NCBI GenBank assembly: GCA_021739805.1
Contig: JAIPBB010000048.1
Span: forward strand, 1-20,370
DNA from: Saprospiraceae bacterium
Lineage (GTDB): Bacteria > Bacteroidota > Bacteroidia > Bacteroidales > JAIPBB01
Length of the DNA: 20,370 nt
Direction: 5' to 3'
Shown: positions 7,004 to 14,110 of the stretch, in pieces
How the letters are laid out: each line of letters opens with the position of its first letter
Position numbering within the stretch: the stretch's first letter is position 1
Translations under genes and position numbers: made by a program
The notes under the pieces: generated by a model
Told to the model about the DNA's origin: nothing
What the model saw: only the letters and a program-made list of their open reading frames with translations
The model's database searches: none

Positions 7004-7647
7004 GCGTCAGCAAAAGGTGGATGGCAGTTGATCCTGCGGATGAGTTTCATAGTCCGTATCTATATTGTGCGAATAATCCAGTTAATCATATAGATCCGGA
7101 TGGTTCCACTGTTCTTTTTTATCCTAACGGAGATTTTGAATATGTATTTGATGGACTTGGTTTTGATGTTTTTGCATACTCAGGTGATTACTTTGCTAAC
7201 TTTACAGATCTTGGACCAGATTGGGGTTTTACACAAATACCAATTGTAGTTGATGCAGTACGAGGGGAGGTTAATATAGAATTAGATTACCGTGGTCCTC
7301 TATATGAAGATCAAATGGGATATAGTTGGTGGAAAAAGAGTGGATTAGGTTTTATCCCTATAGCTATAAAAGCAGATACTAGATATTGGGAAGGAGCAAA
7401 ATCAAGATGGGGGGGGACTGGTCCAGATCCAATATATAAAACTCATTATATTTTTAAAGATTTAGGAAAATGGTGTCGATCTGATGAATTGAATTTCATT
7501 GGAATTGGAGCATTATACAGTGTAAACTCCCAAAAGGATGCAAATGATATGATTAGGGACATTTATTTGTGGAAACTGCAATATTTTGAGCCAGAACCTT
7601 CCCCAAGAGTATTGTATTGGGCAAAATATGGTTATTATTATTTTTAA
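6949..7647 (+). CDS. Displaced Rhs C-terminal tip 2, unknown toxin domain
   Basis: The ORF opens with GTG 6949, 3 nt after the toxin stop; ATG 7021 is the other plausible start. After about 24 residues translated from repeats it enters the Rhs end (RWMAVDPADEFHSPYLYCAN, then NPVNHIDPDGS, residues about 25-60). The variable tip of about 170 residues is acidic and rich in aromatic residues (FEYVFDGLGFDVFAY, YSWWKKSG, YWEGAKSRW, YWAKYGYYYF at the C-terminus). I do not recognise it. The Rhs part is shorter than in the other units, since the HYGARYYDPQLG block is missing. A membrane-protein gene 20 nt downstream fits a toxin/immunity pair. Activity is unknown. Confidence 0.65.
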   Translation: MRSEARNLIYNSKSIIHNCVSKRWMAVDPADEFHSPYLYCANNPVNHIDPDGSTVLFYPNGDFEYVFDGLGFDVFAYSGDYFANFTDLGPDWGFTQIPIVVDAVRGEVNIELDYRGPLYEDQMGYSWWKKSGLGFIPIAIKADTRYWEGAKSRWGGTGPDPIYKTHYIFKDLGKWCRSDELNFIGIGALYSVNSQKDANDMIRDIYLWKLQYFEPEPSPRVLYWAKYGYYYF

Positions 7648-7667
7648 GTCAATGATAAGGGTTTGTT

Positions 7668-8357
7668 ATGATAATTTTATATACATTATTGGCTAGTGTT
7701 GGTTTTATTATAATAAGGATGTTTCTCCATTTCATCGATGGATATTATATTTTCGATATTGACCAAAGTATCAATGTTGAGATGTATGTTCTGCCATGTT
7801 GTTTTATTATCATTGCAATTATTTTATTTATAATAAATAAAAGGAAAAAGGTAAAGGAAAAAATTGTTACGGAATTCTTATTCCTTGTGATAGTAATATT
7901 TCTTACATATCTCATAGGTCCGATTTTTGAGAAAGTTCAAATATATGGATTTAAAACTAGAGTTGAACATACATGGAATTTGGAAAAATTGTTTCAATGT
8001 TCAGAGCAATTAATTGATCATGATATCAAAATAATCTCCAAACAGAATTATAAGGTCTATGAAATAGATAATTTACCTAACTGCTTTGCAATCTTTTTAT
8101 CAAAGAAAATTAAAATCAATCCTAAGATCGTTGTAGATAGATGGAATGATAAATGTACTATTGGACTTGAGTTTAAAAATTACTCAATAAAATATATACC
8201 ACAAGGATTCCGAGCAAAAGGTATTAGTAACTCAACAAAAAATAAACGAATTTATTTCTCATATAGTATTAGAATAAATAGAAGTTGGAGACTTCATGAG
8301 ATAGCAGAAAGTGAACAAATGTACAAGGAGTCCATAGAAAAATCGAAAGATGATTAG
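7668..8357 (+). CDS. Three-helix membrane protein, candidate immunity to tip 2
   Basis: The product has 229 residues. Three N-terminal hydrophobic segments (about 1-22, 42-64 and 72-92) are followed by a roughly 130-residue soluble domain with many lysines. AAGGG precedes ATG 7668. It follows Rhs tip 2 by 20 nt in the position of an immunity gene. No family was recognised. Rhs remnants of unit 3 begin within 6 nt of its stop codon, so the module ends here. The role is inferred from position; multi-pass immunity proteins are known for toxins that act on membranes or the periplasm. Confidence 0.5.
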   Translation: MIILYTLLASVGFIIIRMFLHFIDGYYIFDIDQSINVEMYVLPCCFIIIAIILFIINKRKKVKEKIVTEFLFLVIVIFLTYLIGPIFEKVQIYGFKTRVEHTWNLEKLFQCSEQLIDHDIKIISKQNYKVYEIDNLPNCFAIFLSKKIKINPKIVVDRWNDKCTIGLEFKNYSIKYIPQGFRAKGISNSTKNKRIYFSYSIRINRSWRLHEIAESEQMYKESIEKSKDD

Positions 8358-8362
8358 CCCCC

Positions 8363-8631
8363 TGCTATCATTATGATGAGCTATACCAGTTAACCGATCC
8401 AGAATATGGTATGGAAGCGGTTATTATCCAACAAATGCCGAAAGATATAATCTGAGTAATATTTCTTATGATGAGAATGGTAATATCAGGGATGTTTAGA
8501 GAGATGGTTATTTCAACTCAACATCCGGTTCAATCGATGATCTTGATTATACATATTATGGCAATAAACTCATCAGCGTGGAAGATGCCAGCACGCAAAG
8601 TGATGGATATCATTTTGGTGACGGTAATTGA
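8363..8631 (+). pseudogene. Rhs core fragment, unit 3, frameshifted
   Basis: Frame 2 encodes CYHYDELYQLTDPEYG. A frameshift near 8410 moves to frame 1: SGYYPTNAERYNLSNISYDE, NGNIRDV, a TAG, RDGYFNSTSGSIDD, NKLISVEDASTQSDG and YHFGDGN, then TGA. There are thus two inactivating lesions and no start. The end coincides with the stop codon used in units 1 and 4. Confidence 0.85.
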
Positions 8632-8694
8632 TGTAGGTCAAACATCCCTGTTTGACTTTTTTTAAGAAATAATCAGGGATGATTATTCTACATC
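8630..8694. repeat. Two-hairpin element, copy 2 (intact)
   Basis: The outer arms GATGTAG (8630-8636) and CTACATC (8688-8694) are perfect complements. They enclose hairpin 1, GTCAAAC-ATCCCT-GTTTGAC (8637-8656), a T-rich linker, and hairpin 2, AATAATC-AGGGAT-GATTATT (8668-8687). All stems are 7 bp. The two 6-nt loops are perfect complements of each other. The whole can fold as a three-way junction with kissing loops, or as one long hairpin. In this copy seven T residues follow hairpin 1, so it could also act as a terminator. Confidence 0.85.
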
Positions 8695-8712
8695 GCAATA
8701 AAGAGATTGACA

Positions 8713-8757
8713 TCAGTAATCATTTAGTGATTGGTGAATTGTGAACGGTGATTGGAC
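8713..8757. repeat. Heptamer tract (GTGATTN)n
   Basis: GTGATTG, GTGAATT, GTGAACG and GTGATTG follow in 7-nt register from about 8727, after a conserved TTGACATCAGTAATCATTTA stretch (8707 onward) shared with unit 4. It marks the left border of the AlbA cassette of unit 3. Confidence 0.65.
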
Positions 8758-8808
8758 AGTTAAGACTGATTTAATAATTTCATTGAATAGGGGTAATGGA
8801 ATTGGAAT

Positions 8809-10251
8809 ATGACAAGGAATGATTTATTTAAACGTTTGCAGGATATTGAATGGGAAAACTTTGAAGTAAAGAAAGCAGAAAAAGCAATTCCCAAAAATAG
8901 TTGGGAAACAGTGAGTGCATTTGCTAATACCGGTGGAGGGTGGCTTGTATTTGGTGTATCTCAAATAGAGCAGGATTTCAAGATTACAGGAGTCAATAAT
9001 CCGGAAAAGATAGAACAGGATTTTGTAACAACTTTACGCTCAAATCAGAAGTTCAATGTCAGGATTGATCCGATCTGCAAAAAATATGAAATTGAAGACA
9101 ATACAGTTTTAGCTTTTAATATTCCGGTTTCTGCACAAAAACCGGTTTATTTCAACAATCTAAAAAATACTTTCATTCGAACTGCCAGCGGTGATCAAAG
9201 AGCTACACAGGCAGAAATTGATGCTATGTACCGAGATCAGGCTTTTGGAACTAAAGATCGTGAACTTACCAGCTTTGATTCCGAAGCCCTGGATCAGAAA
9301 TCTATTGAACGATATAGAAACTATCTGGCTGCAATTAACCCATCACATTCTTACAATCTAATATCTGATCATGAACTCTTGCAGAAATTACAAGTGACCA
9401 AGGATGGCAAAGTTACTGTCGCCGGATTGCTTTTTTTCGGGACTGCAGAGAAAATCGAAGAGATGTTAACTGACTTTAGAATTGATTATCTTGAGATCCC
9501 CGGTACTTCTTTGGTTGATGCCGAGGAACGCTATAGCTTCCGATTAGACCAGCAGCAGAATGTTTTTGAGTATTATTTTGCTATCTATCCCAGGCTATTG
9601 CAAAAAATAGACATACCCTTTAAAATGACCCATAATGGTATGGCTACAGAGGAGCAACCTCACGTGCAGTCACTTCGAGAGGCTTTAGTAAACATGCTGA
9701 TGCATGCAGATTATTTTAGCTCTTCCAAACCACGTATCCGCGTTTTCCTTGAGCATATTGAGTTTTATAATCCGGGTGGATTACCAAAAAACCTTGATGA
9801 GCTTAGAAAAGCGGATATTTCACAACCGCGTAATCCGTTGATAGCCAAAATGTTCCGAGTCATCAAGCTGGCAGAAACTGCCGGTTATGGATTTGACAAG
9901 ATTTTTAGAGGTTGGAGTACTTATGTGAATGTTGAACCAATCTGTGTTAGCGGATTAGATTATGTTGATCTTAAGATGACTACTAAGAAAACAAAGAAGT
10001 TGGTAGATGGGTGGTCAGAAAAGTGGTCTGAAAGGTGGTCTGATGAGTGGTCTGATGAGTTATCTGAAAGGCAAAAACAAATATTGAAACTTATTATAAT
10101 AAATCCGAAAATTTCAAGAAAGACATTGTCTGAAAATATTGGTATAAATCCTTCTGCCATTCAAAAAAATATTGATACTCTCAAGAGAAAAGACATCATA
10201 AGAAGAGTTGGTTCTGCCAGAAATGGACATTGGGAAATAGTTAATCCGTGA
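8809..10251 (+). CDS. AlbA_2 (Schlafen-like) ATP-binding transcriptional regulator, copy 2
   Basis: The product has 480 residues and the same architecture as the gene at 2026 but a clearly diverged sequence. The AlbA_2 domain (about 8-130) shows ENFEVKKAEKAIPKNSW, AFANTGGGWLVFGVS and TFIRTASGDQRAT. The GHKL-like HATPase_c_4 region (about 290-375) shows REALVNMLMHADYF, HIEFYNPGGLPKN and ETAGYGFDKI. A linker of repeated WS(E/D)xx units (about 402-421) follows. The C-terminal winged helix includes NPKISRKTLSENIGINPSAIQKNIDTL and ends HWEIVNP, like the first copy (YWEIVNT). The role is probably transcriptional control or nucleic-acid binding within a defence or TA context; the substrate is unknown. 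The TGA overlaps a GTG that opens the next Rhs tip ORF. The start context is weak. Confidence 0.85.
   Translation: MTRNDLFKRLQDIEWENFEVKKAEKAIPKNSWETVSAFANTGGGWLVFGVSQIEQDFKITGVNNPEKIEQDFVTTLRSNQKFNVRIDPICKKYEIEDNTVLAFNIPVSAQKPVYFNNLKNTFIRTASGDQRATQAEIDAMYRDQAFGTKDRELTSFDSEALDQKSIERYRNYLAAINPSHSYNLISDHELLQKLQVTKDGKVTVAGLLFFGTAEKIEEMLTDFRIDYLEIPGTSLVDAEERYSFRLDQQQNVFEYYFAIYPRLLQKIDIPFKMTHNGMATEEQPHVQSLREALVNMLMHADYFSSSKPRIRVFLEHIEFYNPGGLPKNLDELRKADISQPRNPLIAKMFRVIKLAETAGYGFDKIFRGWSTYVNVEPICVSGLDYVDLKMTTKKTKKLVDGWSEKWSERWSDEWSDELSERQKQILKLIIINPKISRKTLSENIGINPSAIQKNIDTLKRKDIIRRVGSARNGHWEIVNP
10011..10070 (+). repeat. 12-nt in-frame tandem repeat in the AlbA gene linker
   Basis: Five units of 12 nt (gtggtcagaaaa, gtggtctgaaag, gtggtctgatga twice, gttatctgaaag) encode WSEK, WSER, WSDE, WSDE and LSER. 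The unit length keeps the frame, so copy number can change without breaking the gene. The first AlbA gene has a different four-residue repeat (DPKS-type) in the same linker. Confidence 0.8.
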
Positions 10252-11177
10252 GACAGACGACTTCGTCAATGGATAATGGACTATGGATAATGGATGATTA
10301 TTCAATACAAAAAACAGGACGGCTTGTGTTTGATGATACTAATGGTACTTTTGAATACCATTACGATCTGAAAGATCATCTCGGTAATGTGAGGCTTTCT
10401 TTTAAAGCTAACAGTCAAGGCAATCCGACAGTTATGCAGCAGGATCATTATTATCCCTTTGGGATGAGATTAGCAGGATTGAGTGAAACTTCAGGAGGTG
10501 ATAACCAGTATCTCTATAATGGCAAAGAACTGGAAGATTATAATGATCTGCACTGGTATCATTATGGGGCAAGATATTATGATCCGCAGTTAGGCAGATG
10601 GATGCAGGTTGATCCGGCTGATGAATTTCACAACCCCTTTGCTTATTGTGGGAATAATCCAATTCTATTTGTTGATCCCGATGGTCAAGCAACTTACAGG
10701 ATGGCAATGCCAATGGGATTTGGTGTTCATACATTTATTGCAGTTATTGACGAGCAAGATGGTTCAATACAAACTAGAGGACTGTATCCTGTAAGTAGAG
10801 GTAGAGCTATTGAGAGAACTGCTTACCAAATTGGAGAATTTTTTAAAACTGGAAAATTTAATAAAGCTGATAACCAATCATCGCAAGTAATTCATAATAA
10901 ACCATCTGAAGTAGCTGCTACTGAGATGGTATTTAATAAAATTATAGGAACATCGATTGCATTTAAACTTCAAGAGTTAAAACCGCCAAAAGGTATGAGT
11001 GTGGAGGAACATGATGCACTAATTCTCGATCTTGCAGATCAATATCCAACAGAAGATCGGCCATATAATGCGACTAATGGTTATAATTGTAATACTTTCA
11101 CTTATTGGTTAGGTAAAGAATCAGGTAGTGAGGTTGAGACTTACCTACCTGCAATCGGAGAAACTTATGAAGAATAA
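10248..11177 (+). CDS. Displaced Rhs C-terminal tip 3 with a permuted papain-fold-like toxin domain
   Basis: The ORF opens at GTG 10248, overlapping the AlbA stop, or at ATG 10269 inside the GGATAAT heptamer tract. Rhs core then follows: GRLVFDDTNGTFEYHYDLKD, HLGNVRL (about 25-50), NQYLYNGKELEDYNDLHWYH and YGARYYDPQLGRW (86-118), ending FVDPDGQ at about 147. The variable tip (148-309) has GVHTFIAVID with His161 and GYNCNTFTYWLG with Cys281. This His-then-NC order is the same as in tip 1, which suggests a permuted papain-like (LRAT/NlpC-type) enzyme, but the two tips are otherwise unlike each other. It overlaps the downstream membrane gene by 11 nt. It retains more core than tips 1 and 2, but no secretion signal. 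Confidence 0.75.
   Translation: MRQTTSSMDNGLWIMDDYSIQKTGRLVFDDTNGTFEYHYDLKDHLGNVRLSFKANSQGNPTVMQQDHYYPFGMRLAGLSETSGGDNQYLYNGKELEDYNDLHWYHYGARYYDPQLGRWMQVDPADEFHNPFAYCGNNPILFVDPDGQATYRMAMPMGFGVHTFIAVIDEQDGSIQTRGLYPVSRGRAIERTAYQIGEFFKTGKFNKADNQSSQVIHNKPSEVAATEMVFNKIIGTSIAFKLQELKPPKGMSVEEHDALILDLADQYPTEDRPYNATNGYNCNTFTYWLGKESGSEVETYLPAIGETYEE
10261..10302. repeat. Heptamer tract (GGATAAT)n at the AlbA/Rhs-tip junction
   Basis: ATGGATAATGGA units in 7-nt periodicity follow CGACTTCGTCA. The same CTTCGTCA plus GGATAAT arrangement occurs at the right junction of unit 4 (14111-14167), directly before identical Rhs sequence (CAATACAAAAAAC). Confidence 0.75.
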
Positions 11178-11478
11178 ATTGAAGAAGAAAAGTGTAATCC
11201 ACATTTTATATTTTGTAAATCTTACTATCATTTTAATAATGATATCATTAATAATTTTTGCTAATTTGAGGAGTAGCGATATTGATAATATCTCCTATAT
11301 TAATAGGTTGATAATTTTTCATTTTTTTACTCCCCTTACAGGTCCATTTGCAGTGCTAAATTTAATATTGTATTTTGCATATGAAAACCATATAAAATAT
11401 TTATGTACTTCAATTGTTTGTCTATTGTTGTTCACTTATACTTACGTTATCTTTTGGATTAGTTCATTTCCTTACTGA
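11167..11478 (+). CDS. Small three-helix membrane protein, candidate immunity to tip 3
   Basis: An upstream ATG at 11128 lies well within the Rhs tip. ATG 11167 gives MKNKLKKKS, a positively charged start before the first hydrophobic segment, and overlaps the tip gene by only 11 nt, so it is preferred. The product is about 103 residues with three hydrophobic stretches (about 9-34, 49-70 and 78-100). No family was recognised. The overlap implies translational coupling with the toxin tip, as for immunity genes. The function is inferred from position. Confidence 0.55.
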   Translation: MKNKLKKKSVIHILYFVNLTIILIMISLIIFANLRSSDIDNISYINRLIIFHFFTPLTGPFAVLNLILYFAYENHIKYLCTSIVCLLLFTYTYVIFWISSFPY

Positions 11479-11550
11479 TGCATTAATATCAAAAGTGTAA
11501 TCAATTATAAGTATTTCTTTAATGTAGTTTAATAATAAGGAGGCTATGCG

Positions 11551-11934
11551 ATGAGAATCGTACTTATTGCGTTAAGTTTTGTAATTGGTATCTCTATAAT
11601 ATTTTTTTTCTTCATTTTTTATAGAATAGAATACTCTACAATTGAATCTTCTGATAAAGAAAATACTTTGATTGGTAGAGTGTATCTTTTCCAACCTATT
11701 AATAATGGATATTATCACGTCGAGATAAATGGCAATGCTATTATCAAATATCGCTATAAATCTGGAGTTTATGGCCGTTGGGATAGTGATAGCTCTATTA
11801 CGCTAGTCTCAAATGAACTTCCGGTAAAGTTTTTTAGAAAATCAAAAGATTATAATCTTAAAGTAATAATAATTAATGATAGATTAGATAGATTAAAGGA
11901 AGAAGGATTTAGGATGCTTCTGCCAGAATATTAA
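11551..11934 (+). CDS. Single-pass membrane protein, second immunity-like gene of unit 3
   Basis: The product has 127 residues. It has a strong ribosome binding site (AAGGAGG about 7 nt before ATG 11551), one N-terminal hydrophobic segment (about 3-24, with a run of phenylalanines) and a soluble domain of about 100 residues rich in beta-prone sequence (VYLFQPINNGYYHVEINGNA). It resembles the unit 1 immunity candidate in layout but not obviously in sequence. It could be a second immunity gene, or an orphan left from an earlier tip. The family is unknown. Confidence 0.5.
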   Translation: MRIVLIALSFVIGISIIFFFFIFYRIEYSTIESSDKENTLIGRVYLFQPINNGYYHVEINGNAIIKYRYKSGVYGRWDSDSSITLVSNELPVKFFRKSKDYNLKVIIINDRLDRLKEEGFRMLLPEY

Positions 11935-12112
11935 AGTTTTTAATCATTTATCCTCAATTGATTTTGTTATAAAAAAGCTTAAAGCCGAAAATGCTCTGTA
12001 AATATTATTCGGATCGCAGAGTTAAAATGTTTACATTATAATCAAGCTAGAATAAGCGATATAACAAGTAATAAGCTAGCTAGACATTAAGATAAAACAT
12101 TACCAAAGGAAG

Positions 12113-12657
12113 TGAATATTCCGGAGCAATTGAACCACCCATTCCGCTTGATGAGAACCACCCCTCCGAAAAATAGAGCCACCTAATCCGATACTCAGAA
12201 CCACTTTCCTATTCTGTGCTGTATTCGTAACATGATCAATAAGTTAAACGTTTTGCTCTCGAGAATCACAGCAAAGAATCAATAAACCAATTAATAAGTT
12301 GATTTTCAAAGTATCGATCTTCTTGACTAATTCATCGGTTCATTATGATTGGTGTTTTTGGTGAAACGGAAGCAGGATCTGCTGGAGAGCAACTTGCAAG
12401 GGATAGCCAAGCACAAAATGAGTGGGAGTGCAGATCTGCGCTCCCTTTTCAATCTCATTTTGGTCATGCCTTAGGAAAACTCATCCTTTATAAGTAACGC
12501 ACTCTTCAATCCAAAAACACAGAAATTATTGACTCTGTATGACATTTATCAGTAAAGTCTTTAATGTTGGCTCTCATTGCCGGAACAGGTGGCTCTATTC
12601 TTCGGAGGGGTGGTTCTAAAACTGCGGATTAATGGTTCTATCTTGTCAGATTATTCA
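12113..12657. mobile_element. IS21-like non-autonomous element, copy A
   Basis: The ends begin TGAATATTC at the left and, on the complement of the right end, TGAATAATC. Inside each end are multiple copies of a GAACCACC/GAGCCACC...CCGA-type motif, typical in form of IS21-family termini with repeated transposase sites. The element is about 545 bp, contains no transposase ORF, and is flanked by GAAG on both sides (12109-12112 and 12658-12661), a likely 4-bp target duplication. The interior has a short GC-rich hairpin near 12425-12450 (GGGAG/CTCCC). It covers most of the gap between units 3 and 4. The remaining flanks (11935-12112 and 12658-12806) show nothing recognisable. Confidence 0.7.
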
Positions 12658-12806
12658 GAAGAAGCGATTTTCAAAGAATATTCTGCTCATTCAGTATTAA
12701 CTTTAATGAATCTCGAGTCACGATGATGCTGTCAGTTTTAATTGATTTTAAAAGAAAGTGTGCCAGGCTGTCACCTGCCTGCAGAAAGTGAAGTTCATTA
12801 TTATCA

Positions 12807-13217
12807 GATGGTAATCTCTTTGGACTGAAACTTCATTATGCTGATGATTTTACGGCATTGAATGCAGATGAGCAGTACAATGGTAACATCACTGCCATGG
12901 AATGGAATAGCATCTATAATAATTCTTCAGCCAGCGGGAATCGTGCTTATGGCTATCAATATGATGAACTAAACCAGCTTACTAAAGCTGAATATGGGGA
13001 AGGCACTGGATATCTTACAAATGCCGGTCGTTATAATCTGAATAGTATTTCCTATGATGAAAACGGTAATATCTTAGAAGCGCAGCGAGAAGGATATTTC
13101 AACTCATCTTCCGGAACGATTGATGATCTGACTTACAGGTATAAGGGAAATAGACTCATCAGCGTGGAAGATGCCAGCACGCAAAGTGACGGTTATCATT
13201 TTGGTGATGGAAATTGA
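12807..13217 (+). pseudogene. Rhs core fragment, unit 4 (longest)
   Basis: Frame 3 runs without interruption: DGNLFGLKLHYADDFTALNA, DEQYNGNITAMEWNSIYN, GYQYDELNQLTKAEYG, YNLNSISYDENGNILEA, GYFNSSSGTIDDLTYRY, then ISVEDASTQSDGYHFGDGN and TGA. About 136 residues of core survive. There is no proper start: TTG 12858 is the best available, and the upstream core is missing. It ends at the same codon as units 1 and 3. As the longest and least damaged fragment, it shows the ancestral core sequence. Confidence 0.85.
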
Positions 13218-13281
13218 TGTAGGTCAAACATCCCTGTTTGACTCTTAATTAAGAAATAATCAGGGATGATTATTCTACATC
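13216..13281. repeat. Two-hairpin element, copy 3 (intact)
   Basis: GATGTAG (13216-13222) and CTACATC (13275-13281) form the outer arms. Both inner hairpins and both complementary loops (ATCCCT and AGGGAT) are identical to copy 2. The linker differs (TCTTAATTAAGA instead of a T-run), so this copy would not terminate transcription in the usual way. Similarity to copy 2 continues for about 50 bp beyond the element. Confidence 0.85.
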
Positions 13282-13300
13282 GTAATAAAGTTATTGACAT

Positions 13301-13345
13301 CAGTAATCATTTAGTGATTAGTGAATTGTGATCAGTGACTAGAAG
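13301..13345. repeat. Heptamer tract (GTGATTN)n
   Basis: GTGATTA, GTGAATT, GTGATCA and GTGACTA follow in 7-nt register from about 13315, after the conserved TTGACATCAGTAATCATTTA (13294 onward). It is the counterpart of 8713-8757 and marks the left border of the HEPN/MNT cassette. Confidence 0.65.
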
Positions 13346-13382
13346 GAATTAAATATTAGCAATAAGAAAGAAAGGTAGAATT

Positions 13383-13778
13383 ATGGATGTTGACAGGCAA
13401 ATAATATACTGGATGGAATTAGCAGAATATGATCTGGAAACAGCAAAGGCAATGCTCAGTACTGAGAGATTCCTGTATGTAGGTTTTATGTGTCATCAAG
13501 CAGTTGAGAAAGCATTAAAGGGATATCACGTGTATAGTACTAATGAAACTCCAGCATTCACACATCGTTTATCGTATCTTACAGAAAAAACGGGATTAGA
13601 AGTAGAATTATCAGCATCACAGAAAGATTTAATTGATGAGTTGGAGCCACTTAATATTGAAGCGAGATATCCAACATATAAGGAAAGGTTATTAAAGAGT
13701 CTTACACAGGAGCATTGTATAGCAATTATTACAAAAACCAGGGAGCTTATTATATGGATAAAAAACAAGATGCAGTAA
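13383..13778 (+). CDS. HEPN-domain protein of a HEPN/MNT pair
   Basis: The product has 131 residues and is mostly helical. A HEPN fold of the PF05168 type is indicated by IIYWMELAEYDLETAKAML (about 8-26), MCHQAVEKALKGYHV (about 39-53), THRLSYLTEKTGL (about 61-73) and NIEARYPTY (about 93-101). Such HEPN proteins form two-gene units with a minimal nucleotidyltransferase (MNT). In the studied pairs the HEPN partner is a toxin (RNase) that the MNT partner inactivates by adding nucleotides. The R-x4-6-H RNase motif of the best-studied HEPN toxins is not evident here, where the ARYPTY segment occupies that place, so catalysis is uncertain. The 3' end overlaps the MNT gene by 25 nt. Confidence 0.8.
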   Translation: MDVDRQIIYWMELAEYDLETAKAMLSTERFLYVGFMCHQAVEKALKGYHVYSTNETPAFTHRLSYLTEKTGLEVELSASQKDLIDELEPLNIEARYPTYKERLLKSLTQEHCIAIITKTRELIIWIKNKMQ

Positions 13779-14056
13779 GAATAGCTAGGAAATTTGCAGA
13801 TATTATCAAAGAAAGATTCCAGATAGAATTTGTGTATCTTTATGGTTCTTATGTAAATGGTAATTACAGGGAGGAAAGTGACATAGATATCGCTGTTATT
13901 CTCAAAGATAAAGACTATGATTTCTTGGCTTTCAGTAAAGAATTGTTCCGGCTTAGAAGAGAAATAGATTTGAGAATTGAACCAGTTTTGCTGGAAATGG
14001 AAGATAATACCGGTTTTCTGGCTGAGATAATTCGAACAGGGATACAAATCGTATAA
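13754..14056 (+). CDS. Minimal nucleotidyltransferase (MNT) of a HEPN/MNT pair
   Basis: An upstream ATG exists at 13715, but ATG 13754 has GGGAG 8 nt before it and gives a typical MNT length of about 100 residues. The core motif FVYLYGSYVNGNYREESDID (about 26-45) contains GS and the two aspartates of the polymerase-beta-type active site, and a third acidic position is likely in EIDLRIEP (about 75-82). It is the probable antitoxin partner that modifies the HEPN protein, and is translationally coupled through the overlap. This pair fills the cassette position of unit 4. Confidence 0.85.
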   Translation: MDKKQDAVRIARKFADIIKERFQIEFVYLYGSYVNGNYREESDIDIAVILKDKDYDFLAFSKELFRLRREIDLRIEPVLLEMEDNTGFLAEIIRTGIQIV

Positions 14057-14110
14057 AGCTGGTGGATCCTACTAAGCAATATACATCATAGTGATAGGAA
14101 GACTAATCAA

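Noticed and set aside
8468..8665. 65-residue plus-strand ORF
   Set aside because: Shadow of the Rhs fragment of unit 3, which reads in a different frame here, and it runs into the hairpin element.
8630..8694. Plain intrinsic terminator at the end of each Rhs fragment
   Set aside because: Only copy 2 has a run of seven T after hairpin 1. Copies 1 and 3 do not, while the second hairpin, the complementary loops and the outer arms are conserved in all.
10432..10734. 100-residue minus-strand ORF
   Set aside because: Antisense to conserved Rhs core in tip 3. Similar antisense openings appear wherever this core occurs.
13526..14047. 173-residue minus-strand ORF
   Set aside because: Antisense to the clearly recognisable HEPN and MNT genes. 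Composition is typical of a shadow frame and no family resemblance was seen.
8630..14056. Classical integron with attC sites
   Set aside because: No tyrosine integrase is visible. The element lies on only one side of each cassette, and the right border consists of variable heptamer tracts. A comparable folded-DNA logic is kept only as a hypothesis.
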